Below are positions 8,870-16,039 of a stretch of DNA of 33,430 nucleotides, piece after piece (positions within the stretch are counted from its first letter, which is position 1; each line of letters begins with the position of its first letter). The DNA is taken from NCBI GenBank assembly GCA_937874345.1, contig CALNBT010000155.1, positions 1-33,430 of the forward strand, written 5' to 3'. A program made the position numbers and the translations under genes. The notes under the pieces were generated by a model. The model had not been told where the DNA came from, did not search any database, and saw nothing but the letters and a program-made list of their open reading frames with translations. Origin of the DNA: an uncultured Prevotella sp. (GTDB lineage Bacteria; Bacteroidota; Bacteroidia; Bacteroidales; Bacteroidaceae).

Positions 8870-10264
8870 ATGAAAAGAATTTCTCTTTTGTTGATCCTAG
8901 CGTTCATGGCTTTCTTCTCGGTAAAGGCCCAACCTAAATCGTTACACCAATTACAACAAGATTTCGTTGATCTGCGTTTCGGCATGTTCATCCATTATAA
9001 TATTCCAACGTATGCACCTGAAGATTGGCCCGATCCAGATTTGTCACCCTCCGTTTTCAATCCTACGAAGTTGGATTGTGGCCAATGGGCTCGTGCGGCT
9101 AAATCGGCCAACATGACTTATGGATGTCTGACAACCAAGCATCATAGCGGTTTCTGCATCTGGGATACAAAGACTACAAAATATAATGTGATGAACAGTC
9201 CTCTGAAACGTGACGTGGTACGCGAATACGTCAATGCCTTCAGGAAGGAAGGCCTCAAGGTCATGCTCTATTATTCTATACTAGACACACACCACCGCCT
9301 GCGTCCTCACATGATTACACGCGCGAAAGTGGATATGATCAAGGCTCAGTTGAAAGAACTTCTGACCAATTATGGTCCGATAACAGCGATGATCATTGAT
9401 GGATGGGACGCACCTTGGTCACGCATTTCATACGATGATGTTCCTTTCCAGGAGATCTATCAGTACATCAAGTCGCTGCAGCCAGAGTGTCTGGTCATGG
9501 ACTTGAATGCTGCGAAGTATCCACGCGAAGCACTGTTCTATACCGATATCAAATCGTATGAGCAGGGCGCTGGACAGAAAATATCTACTTCAGAAAACCG
9601 TTTGCCTGCATTGGCCTGCCTGCCTATCCAGAATAATTGGTTCTGGAAGCAAAGTTTCCCAACAGCAGAACTGAAGTCTCCCGAATGGTTGGTGAATGAA
9701 AACATTATTCCTTACGGCAAAGCACACTGTAATTTTATTCTCAATGTAGCCCCCAACCGTGATGGTTTGATGGACGACAATGCGCTCGCAGCGTTGAAAG
9801 AGATTGGGAAATTGTGGAAAAATGATGGTCATGTTGATGATGTTCCGCTTTGTGAAGCGCCTATCATCGGACATAATATGGCCAAAAATCGTCCATCAGA
9901 ATCATCTTGGAGTTATGACTACGGCATTATGGACTTTGCGAATGATGATGATTTTGGTACAGCATGGACATCCAATCCGTTGGTAAAGGAACCTTTCTGG
10001 AAGGTATCTCTTGATCCAAAACAAACGATTAACCGTATCGTGATGACGGAAGAAACTGGTGGTTGTCTTGACGAATACCGTTTAGACTATCATCTGAACA
10101 ATCGTTGGATCAAACTTTTCGAAGGTAAAGCCAAAGATCAAAGTCGTGTGAAGATTCACAACTTTGCTCCATTTCATGCTGACAGTGTCAGACTGACGGT
10201 GCTAAAGCATAACGGAACGGTCAAGATCAGCGAGTTGGGCGTGTATTCGGCTGTTTCCAAATAA
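8870..10264 (+). CDS. Secreted GH29 alpha-L-fucosidase
   Basis: A 464-residue protein with a signal peptide (MKRISLLLILAFMAFFSVKA, then Q). The catalytic TIM barrel spans about 25-320 with the GH29 hallmarks FGMFIHYNIPTYAPEDW, TTKHHSGFCIWDT, and nucleophile Asp177 in AMIIDGWDAPW. Residues 330-464 form a beta-sandwich like the F5/8 (discoidin) carbohydrate-binding modules that close many GH29 proteins. It releases alpha-linked fucose from glycans, in the periplasm or at the surface. The general acid cannot be placed with certainty; the barrel layout is nearer the 1,3/1,4-specific subfamily, which is a weak inference. It follows the RNase H gene by 70 bp and is followed by a relic of a GH43 gene, hinting at a former small polysaccharide-use cluster. 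Confidence 0.9.
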   Translation: MKRISLLLILAFMAFFSVKAQPKSLHQLQQDFVDLRFGMFIHYNIPTYAPEDWPDPDLSPSVFNPTKLDCGQWARAAKSANMTYGCLTTKHHSGFCIWDTKTTKYNVMNSPLKRDVVREYVNAFRKEGLKVMLYYSILDTHHRLRPHMITRAKVDMIKAQLKELLTNYGPITAMIIDGWDAPWSRISYDDVPFQEIYQYIKSLQPECLVMDLNAAKYPREALFYTDIKSYEQGAGQKISTSENRLPALACLPIQNNWFWKQSFPTAELKSPEWLVNENIIPYGKAHCNFILNVAPNRDGLMDDNALAALKEIGKLWKNDGHVDDVPLCEAPIIGHNMAKNRPSESSWSYDYGIMDFANDDDFGTAWTSNPLVKEPFWKVSLDPKQTINRIVMTEETGGCLDEYRLDYHLNNRWIKLFEGKAKDQSRVKIHNFAPFHADSVRLTVLKHNGTVKISELGVYSAVSK

Positions 10265-10317
10265 CCAACTGCTGGGGAGAATTGTTGACCAATTAGATGG
10301 GGCTCCTTCTAAAAACG

Positions 10318-10367
10318 AATAGGGTATGAATGGATATCGTATATTACTTCGTACCCTATTGCTTTTT
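10318..10367. terminator. Hairpin with T-run after the fucosidase gene
   Basis: AATAGGGTATGAA (10318-10330) pairs with TTCGTACCCTATT (10348-10360) over 13 bp with one G-U pair; GCTTTTTG follows. It could end transcription of the GH29 gene. However, the left arm contains the ATG of the decayed GH43 gene and the T-run is part of its signal-peptide codons, so the arrangement may be partly fortuitous. Confidence 0.45.
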
Positions 10368-10620
10368 GTTGTCTTTGTTGTCTTGGTAAACTCTGCACAA
10401 TCAAGAAAAAAAAGAGAATTGCCTGACAAAAAAAATCTGCTGCCATTCAAACATTTCCATTAGCCGATCCGTTCATTCTTCTTCAAGACAACGTCCATGA
10501 TGCTTATGGAACTCATTCAGACAATGGTATTGTGGTATATACGTCTAAGGACATGTAGAAATAGAAGTATGCAGGCTTGCCCACGTGTAAACGAAAGTAC
10601 TACACAGCATCAAGCACCAA
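10326..10620 (+). pseudogene. Decayed 5' end of a secreted GH43 gene
   Basis: From the ATG at 10326 a frame encodes a textbook signal peptide (LLRTLLLFVVFVVLVNSAQ), then a lysine-rich linker (KKRELPDKKNLLPFKHF), and stops at 10461. Moving to the frame of 10454, without leaving a gap, the text reads FPLADPFILLQDNV, then AYGTHSDNGIVVYTSKD. This is the first propeller blade of a GH43 enzyme with its catalytic-base Asp in PLADPF. In-frame stops follow at 10556 and 10562, the second one exactly where a Trp codon (TGG to TAG) is expected before KYAGL. Similarity fades after about 10620, and the rest of a roughly 1-kb gene is missing. So there is at least one frameshift, two nonsense changes and a large 3' loss. 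It is not the same gene as the intact GH43 at 2095-3096, whose first blade differs. Confidence 0.72.
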
Positions 10621-10706
10621 TCCAAATATTATTTGATGTATTCTGCCAACAGCTATGTTTTCCTTGACATCTATTTCTTTCCTCATGATTGCATCAGCAT
10701 CGGCAT

Positions 10707-12101
10707 TTATTTTAATGGGATTCCCATTCCAAGCGTCACATTCGTTGATACATTGTTGATAGGAATGTACTGCTTGGAGAACTTTGTTAACAGTTGATCC
10801 GACGACAGTATAAGGCTGAATCCTGGGCAATACAGGCTGATGGCTGCGCCCAGGCAAGTGTGGGAAGTGCCGACGGATGTGGATAGTGCTGCCTCTAATT
10901 CTTTCACAGGGTGTACTCGAGTTGTAAACATAGTAGAGTGCCATTCGGCTAGGTCATTGATTCGCTTTGTGTGGAGCAATCCAATACTCATTTTCTTATA
11001 GAAAGGCATCACATACTCCGCACCGACATTTAATGTCATTGGTATGGCAGCCGTGATTCTCTTTTCGGGTGTTTCCTGAAAACGCAGAAGATCTTTGAAG
11101 TCTTCACCAAGTTGCTTGAACTCTGCACCCACATCTTGCGAATTTTCTTTGTCGGATGCAACGTAGGCATTCTTAAAACCGTTAAAAGTCCAGTCAAGAT
11201 CTTTATTTGGCTTGAAGTTTTGTACCTTGTTTCTAATGTATCCTATATCGTTAAGTGCTAGGCTAAATTCGAGTCCCTTCACATGGGACAACTTATAGGT
11301 TGCACCCAAATCGATAGCCAATCCCAATCCGGTAAGTCCTGCCTTCATGTTTTCGATAGCACTAAAATGTCCATTTTGGTCGAGAGCAATATGTGAATTC
11401 AAGATTGCAGCAGAGGCATTGATACGTCCTTTCACAGCCCATTCGTCTTCCGCCATTTTCAATTGTAGCTTTTCCACGTCCATGTTGGCATAAGCTACCC
11501 CCAAGAGTAACTTGATCTTAGCACCGACAGTGAGGTTCTTGTTGATATGATGTGCATGTCCCAAAGCCAGTTCTGTGTATGCTTGTGCACTAGCTTTCAG
11601 ACCAACAAAGTTGTATTCTGTCTTAGCTGTGGGGTCCTTGGCAAAGCGAAAGAGCTCGTTAGGAAAGTTTGATGCAGCATTGGAACGAACGTTGAGTTCT
11701 ATAACATTTGTTCCATGAAAACTGTTAAAGCTTATTGAGAACACATTGTAATTAATCATAGTAAAGGCGCGTACATCACTTTTGCCGAGTTTGTCATAAA
11801 AAGTTTCATTGCTAACGTCGGGATGCATGAATGTTCCCCATTTGTATCCGTTGTTTGTTGCAGGGTTGATGTTAAAAATGAATGTGCTGGCTCCGAAATT
11901 ACCCGATATGTTAGCTTGGATATTTCCTAAGAAGGGAATGGTTATATACCTGTCATCCAAGAGAAATGCAGGGTTAGACTGATGACGCATGATTGCCGTT
12001 TCCATGAAGTAGTTATTTTGCACATATTGTGCATAGATAGCAATGCTTGAAGAGATAAGCATCAAGGTTACAGCAAGTGTCTTTTTATAGATTATTGGCA
12101 T
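10707..12101 (-). CDS. DUF5723-type outer-membrane barrel protein
   Basis: I take the start at 12101 (MPIIYKKTLAVTLMLISSS, signal peptide ending at YAQ, 464 residues). The frame also opens at 12158, where its ATG overlaps the stop of the upstream gene (TAATG); that would bury the signal peptide behind 19 residues but could reflect translational coupling. The mature protein is a run of alternating beta-strands with glycine- and aromatic-rich turns, and reads like the Bacteroidota DUF5723 family (NNYFMETAIMRHQSNPAFLL near the start; conserved NPAF). The last residues (VTLGMGIPLK) form a closing strand. It is predicted to sit in the outer membrane as a FadL/PorV-like barrel of unknown function. 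Its partner upstream is a lipoprotein, so the pair may form one envelope complex. Confidence 0.78.
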   Translation of the reverse strand: MPIIYKKTLAVTLMLISSSIAIYAQYVQNNYFMETAIMRHQSNPAFLLDDRYITIPFLGNIQANISGNFGASTFIFNINPATNNGYKWGTFMHPDVSNETFYDKLGKSDVRAFTMINYNVFSISFNSFHGTNVIELNVRSNAASNFPNELFRFAKDPTAKTEYNFVGLKASAQAYTELALGHAHHINKNLTVGAKIKLLLGVAYANMDVEKLQLKMAEDEWAVKGRINASAAILNSHIALDQNGHFSAIENMKAGLTGLGLAIDLGATYKLSHVKGLEFSLALNDIGYIRNKVQNFKPNKDLDWTFNGFKNAYVASDKENSQDVGAEFKQLGEDFKDLLRFQETPEKRITAAIPMTLNVGAEYVMPFYKKMSIGLLHTKRINDLAEWHSTMFTTRVHPVKELEAALSTSVGTSHTCLGAAISLYCPGFSLILSSDQLLTKFSKQYIPINNVSTNVTLGMGIPLK

Positions 12102-12157
12102 GAGGGAGATTTTTTTTGATAGGAATAGTTGCAGTCTTATGAAAGGGCCTGGTGTCA

Positions 12158-13906
12158 TTACTTGTTGTTGAGGTCAATAATCGCTTCACCAGAAATCTTA
12201 ATCTTTGCATCTTTTATCTGCAAGTATTGGTTACTGCGCAGATTGCTGTTATTGTTTTCAGCAGCAGCTTTGACAATGTAGCCTATGCGAGCTATGCTTC
12301 GGAGCACGTCATTGCCCACTGAGTTAGACTTTACGCTGATAGCTGTTTCTGTTGGCATTTCGTTCTCTGCCGCCTTTATGTGGCTTACGTCTAATGTGAC
12401 GGGCAGTACATTGCCATCCTTGTCAAGGGCCTCGAACTTTAGGTTGATGCCAAGTGGAATGGTTGATTCTGCTGTCGCATTGATTTCCATGACAACTTTG
12501 TCGGCCTGCCAGTCTTTCATGTTCCAATCTATGGGGCTTGAGAGATTATGGTAGTAGAGTTGGAAGCCCTCATGGAATGAAAATGGCAAAAAGAACGTAT
12601 AGTCAATCTTGGCTTCATAGTTCTTGCCAAAGTCCACCGTGGTTGTTTCTTCCTTCAGACTAACGTCATTTTCCGCAAAGTTCACAGTCAGTGAATCTGG
12701 AACGTGCTCGAGCAATTGATCGAAGCTATTCATTTTCGAGCGTATGGCTGTTGCTGCGATTGGTGTCGTGTCGTAAGGTGTATCTCCTTGATACAAGTAC
12801 ACAAGATTCTCCTTACCCTTGTCCCATGTCACAGGTTCTTGCAGTAAGTTCACTGATTTGTTTTCTGCTGAAATACTTGCATTCTGCATTACGATACCCA
12901 CGGGCACTTGAGTCATGTCAACATTTAGACGCATTGTCACGTTCGTGGGCGTGAGGTGCATCGAGTCAGGATTGAGACAGTCTGGCAACTCTTTTTTGAT
13001 GTCGAAGCTGAAAGGCATACAGTTCACAGAATGGCTGAACACACCGCGTGCACTTGTCACCACAGGATTACTGCCCGAATTGCCGTTGACCATCATTTCA
13101 ACCTCAGACTTCAAATCGGGACTGGTAGAGGGTAACACGTTGTTTTGCAGCATCGCGATCTTCACCTTACCCTGAATTGCAAAGGTTCCCTCGGGTTGAG
13201 AACCGTTCGTCAATGCTTTATCAAACTCCACGGCATCCATCGTCATCTTGCCCAGCGGCACTGTACGCACACCTTGTTCCCAATTAGCATCTGGCACTTT
13301 CAAAATATTGCCGGCTCCCAATTGTCCTGATTTGAAGAAGCTAGGAAGTGTTATTTGCATGTCTTTCATACCTACTATGACAAAATTCTGAGCATCTGTG
13401 CCGGTAAGTGAATAATTAAGTTCAATGTTCGTGTTTTGAAGCTCAATGCGCTCAATGGCTTTTATTCCTTCTTTCCAGTTGATGAAAAGTTTTATGTTGC
13501 TTTCTGCGGTAAAGGGAACAAAGTCGGTGGTTGTTGCAAAAGCTCTTGTGCGTTGCATCGTCATTGAGTTAAGGTAAATCTGCCAGAGGTTGGTAGGAAT
13601 AATGATGTGTTGATTGATCTTTTGCACGACGAAAGGTTCTATTTGAAATGAAAAGTTTCGTTCGCCCGTGTTGACAATGTTGTACAAGTGGTTTGCATCA
13701 CTTTGCAGACTGCCATCAACCTTGATCAGATCGCGAAGCATGATCTTCTCAGTGGTTCCGAAGTTGAATTTCAAATCGTTCACCATCACTTTGATGTTTT
13801 TGTCAATGTTGCTATAGTCTGTATGCGTGTCCACACAACCGCTTGTCAATTCAATCAGTATGAAGCAGATGAATAGGTGTCGTATGATGAAGATAGGTTT
13901 GTGCAT
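12158..13906 (-). CDS. Probable lipoprotein of unknown function
   Basis: A 582-residue protein. The N-terminus has a charged head, a hydrophobic core (LFICFILIELTSG) and Cys24 in LTSGCVD, a slightly unusual lipobox with Thr at -3. I therefore expect a lipidated envelope protein. The rest has no motif I recognise. It is rich in beta-strands and reads like repeated sandwich domains (for example SVKSNSVGNDVLRSIARIGY near the C-terminus and the final KIKISGEAIIDLNNK). The stop overlaps the longest reading of the DUF5723-type gene by one base, so the two are almost surely co-transcribed and probably work together at the outer membrane. No clear promoter box was found upstream. Confidence 0.75.
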   Translation of the reverse strand: MHKPIFIIRHLFICFILIELTSGCVDTHTDYSNIDKNIKVMVNDLKFNFGTTEKIMLRDLIKVDGSLQSDANHLYNIVNTGERNFSFQIEPFVVQKINQHIIIPTNLWQIYLNSMTMQRTRAFATTTDFVPFTAESNIKLFINWKEGIKAIERIELQNTNIELNYSLTGTDAQNFVIVGMKDMQITLPSFFKSGQLGAGNILKVPDANWEQGVRTVPLGKMTMDAVEFDKALTNGSQPEGTFAIQGKVKIAMLQNNVLPSTSPDLKSEVEMMVNGNSGSNPVVTSARGVFSHSVNCMPFSFDIKKELPDCLNPDSMHLTPTNVTMRLNVDMTQVPVGIVMQNASISAENKSVNLLQEPVTWDKGKENLVYLYQGDTPYDTTPIAATAIRSKMNSFDQLLEHVPDSLTVNFAENDVSLKEETTTVDFGKNYEAKIDYTFFLPFSFHEGFQLYYHNLSSPIDWNMKDWQADKVVMEINATAESTIPLGINLKFEALDKDGNVLPVTLDVSHIKAAENEMPTETAISVKSNSVGNDVLRSIARIGYIVKAAAENNNSNLRSNQYLQIKDAKIKISGEAIIDLNNK

Positions 13907-14200
13907 AAAAGCTTGTATTTGAAATAATTTATCGAGTTTATTATTGAATATTGAAAATGTATCTGGTACAACAATTGCTTTGTCAAGACAAACATGAATT
14001 CACATGCGTACTGATGGGAACTTGTTAAAGCTGTTTAGTGATGTGTTATTTTTCTGATATGAAATTAGGGCTAATTCTTCAGATAAATTGATTTGTTGTA
14101 GCGACAAACAATCCCTTTCGGTGAACTTGAAAGCATCAAATGTCAAAGGAGGCATCGTGATAGAATAACTGGATACCCCCGGATAATCTAAGAACCCTAA
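13907..14200. other. Intergenic region without a recognised gene
   Basis: This stretch is upstream of the lipoprotein gene and downstream of the VIT-type gene's terminator. It is AT-rich and holds only ORFs of fewer than 20 codons. I found no TAnnTTTG box in the expected orientation and no long repeat. It presumably carries the promoter of the lipoprotein/DUF5723 pair in a diverged form. Confidence 0.5.
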
Positions 14201-14250
14201 AAAGCAGCCTGAAGTGAATTCTTTTCCAGAAAATCATTTCAGGCTGCTTT
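14201..14250 (-). terminator. Intrinsic terminator of the VIT-type transporter gene
   Basis: AAAGCAGCCTGAA (14201-14213) and TTCAGGCTGCTTT (14238-14250) form a perfect 13-bp stem. On the minus strand the stem is followed by TTTTTAGGG, the expected U-run. It lies 17 bp after the stop of the transporter gene. Confidence 0.85.
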
Positions 14251-14267
14251 ATGATGATATGGTTGTC

Positions 14268-14990
14268 TTAAGCAACATTTACATTGAAAAGGTGGCCTAC
14301 TAAGGCAGTCATTCCCATGGCTACTGTTCCCCAAAACGTTATTCGGATGATGCCCTTGTAAATAGTTGATCCACCAGTGTGGGCAGAAATGGCACCCAGG
14401 ATAATCAAGAAAAATATGGCAAACGCGTATAGCGAATAGGCAAGACTTTGTAATGGGCAGAAAAGTGTAACAAGAAATGGTAATATTCCTCCGAAAGTAA
14501 AAGCGGTCATCGATGCAATCGAAGCTTGAAATGGTTTGGCTTCGCTGATTTCATTGATGCCCAATTCATCTCTCACGTGTGCGGCCAAAGCATTATGTTC
14601 GGTTAACTCTTTAGCGACACGAGAGGCTGTTTCGTTCGATAGTCCTCTTTTTATATAAATCTCTGTCAGCCTTTGGAGTTCGAGCTCAGGCATTTCGTCT
14701 AATTCTCCTTGTTCTCTTTTAATATCAGCTTTTTCTATATCGGTTTGAGAACTGACCGACACATATTCACCTGCTGCCATTGACATTGCGCCGGCAACTA
14801 ACCCCGCCAGCGTTGCTAAGATAACAGGAAACCGTGTATTGCTTGCCACAGCTACTCCAATGGCAATACTTGTTGTAGATAGTATTCCGTCGTTAGCTCC
14901 CAAGACGGCTGCTCTCAACCAATTGCTTCGCGTAATAAAATGGGGACTTAGATAGTCGTCGTCTTCTGTATTTTGTTTACGTTTACTCAT
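14268..14990 (-). CDS. VIT1/CCC1 family metal transporter
   Basis: A 240-residue membrane protein, the usual length for the family. The N-terminal segment WLRAAVLGANDGILSTTSIA carries the conserved GxNDG signature of TM1. TM2 ends in AGAMSMAAGEYVSVSSQ, the conserved AGEYxS motif. A charged cytoplasmic section follows (about 85-165, with ELxxLxxIY and GLSNETASRVAKEL), corresponding to the metal-binding region of plant VIT1. Three further hydrophobic segments lie at about 165-240. Family members move Fe2+ or Mn2+ out of the cytoplasm, in bacteria by proton exchange, so a role in metal efflux or detoxification is likely. It stands alone between a promoter-like -7 box and an intrinsic terminator, so it is probably monocistronic. 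Confidence 0.93.
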   Translation of the reverse strand: MSKRKQNTEDDDYLSPHFITRSNWLRAAVLGANDGILSTTSIAIGVAVASNTRFPVILATLAGLVAGAMSMAAGEYVSVSSQTDIEKADIKREQGELDEMPELELQRLTEIYIKRGLSNETASRVAKELTEHNALAAHVRDELGINEISEAKPFQASIASMTAFTFGGILPFLVTLFCPLQSLAYSLYAFAIFFLIILGAISAHTGGSTIYKGIIRITFWGTVAMGMTALVGHLFNVNVA

Positions 14991-15035
14991 AAATTATTTT
15001 TTTCAATAGATTATAATCTGAAACTATATCGTCCA

Positions 15036-15043
15036 CAAACTTA
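15036..15043 (-). promoter_or_regulatory. -7 box for the VIT-type gene
   Basis: CAAACTTA reads TAAGTTTG on the minus strand and fits TAnnTTTG, giving a leader of about 40 bases. No matching -33 TTTG was seen at the normal distance. Confidence 0.45.
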
Positions 15044-15530
15044 CAAAAAAAATGTCACTCCATGCTTTCTTGTATCCCAATTTTTACAGCTTGCGCATCA
15101 ATATTGTAAAGAAAAATATTTTTTGTTGTTGATTGATGAATGCTATTCGTGATTTTAAAGGATTGCAAATCAATTGAATGTGTTGCTTGATGACCGGCTT
15201 GTGTGACATGACTTTGTTTTTTTATTTGCAAAGATAAACTCCTTGCAAGGTGTTTTCAAAATATCATCACTATGCTTTTTCATGTTATTTGCCATGCTTC
15301 GGGGTGATAGCGAAGAAATGATGGTGTGGGTAGGCGAGTGTCGATGGTGATGAATGTAGACAGAACTGCTCGTAAGAAATTTGACGATCGACGGGTGGTG
15401 ATGTTCTGATGGGTGATTTATGATGCGTTTTGGACTTGTAAAATATTTTTCCATCCGATAATATGATGAGATTACGACGGCGATGTCGATGAAATTCTTT
15501 TTCGTTTGAGTTGTTCTTCTTCTCGTCGTC

Positions 15531-15565
15531 GTCTTGTCTTGTTTCGTCTTGTCTTGTCTAGTCTC
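15531..15565. repeat. Degenerate GTCTT pentamer repeat
   Basis: Seven consecutive pentamers: GTCTT, GTCTT, GTTTC, GTCTT, GTCTT, GTCTA, GTCTC. They are preceded by TCGTCGTC and followed by GTTTA. Such a low-complexity array can vary in copy number by slippage. Confidence 0.75.
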
Positions 15566-15624
15566 GTTTATAAAAATAATTTAGACTGATTTTCAGGTAA
15601 TTACGAATATTTCGTTGTATCGTC

Positions 15625-15668
15625 GTTAGCATGACGTTGCAATGACGTTAGCATGACGTTGTGATGAT
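15625..15668. repeat. 11-bp tandem repeat, four copies
   Basis: Four head-to-tail 11-mers: GTTAGCATGAC, GTTGCAATGAC, GTTAGCATGAC, GTTGTGATGAT. Copies one and three are identical. The period is one helical turn, so the same face of DNA would be presented each time. Confidence 0.75.
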
Positions 15669-15955
15669 GCATCTGTGTGATACCTGTTTTACCAGGCTGT
15701 GATGAGGGTCAAAATGAGCTGTCATAAATGTGTTTTTGCGGACAAATTAAATCGAAAATGGTGAAGATTTTGTCTTGATATTTTACTTTCAAAGGCATTC
15801 TTACGCACTTATTTGCGACCCTTTTTTGGCCCTTTCTAATCAATGATCGCCTAAAATGGATGGTGTGATGTTGACGATGGATGCAATTGACTTCCAATAG
15901 TATGGAGATTGTACCTCAAAGTCAATGGATTTGTCTGCCGTTAACGATGCTATTA

Positions 15956-15992
15956 CAACAAAACCGCCTGGTTCAAATAATGAATCAGGCGG
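15956..15992 (-). terminator. Terminator of the Gate protein-flippase-peptidase transcript
   Basis: CCGCCTGGTTCA (15964-15975) pairs with TGAATCAGGCGG (15981-15992) through a 12-bp stem with one G-U pair and an AATAA loop. On the minus strand it is followed by TTTTGTTGT. It lies 47 bp past the peptidase stop. Confidence 0.8.
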
Positions 15993-16039
15993 CTTCATGA
16001 TATTTTTATCCGTTGATGGCTACCAAAGTAGGTACATCT

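Larger units (their letters stand above)
15044..15955. other. Roughly 0.9 kb non-coding region of unusual composition
   Basis: This region lies between the VIT-type gene and the end of the S46 peptidase gene. Open frames at 15170-15454 and 15709-15897 (minus) give His/Ser/Lys-rich or featureless peptides that I do not believe. The plus strand from about 15300 to 15670 is crowded with GATG, GACG and TCGTC words and contains two short tandem repeats listed separately. I see no tRNA, no insertion-sequence ends and no riboswitch motif. It may hold a structured RNA or be decayed DNA. Confidence 0.5.

Noticed and set aside
10600..10944. Minus-strand open frame overlapping the end of the DUF5723-type gene
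   Set aside because: Most of it is an out-of-frame shadow of the barrel gene; the remaining tail of about 35 codons has no support.
15170..15454. 94-codon open frame on the minus strand
   Set aside because: The peptide is rich in His, Ser, Thr and Pro with no domain-like pattern, lies in repetitive DNA and has no promoter or leader signal.
15709..15897. 62-codon open frame on the minus strand
   Set aside because: It looks slightly protein-like (basic, then a hydrophobic end), but I recognise no family, and it stands alone in non-coding DNA. It might be a fragment of a dispersed repeat; a genome self-search would tell.
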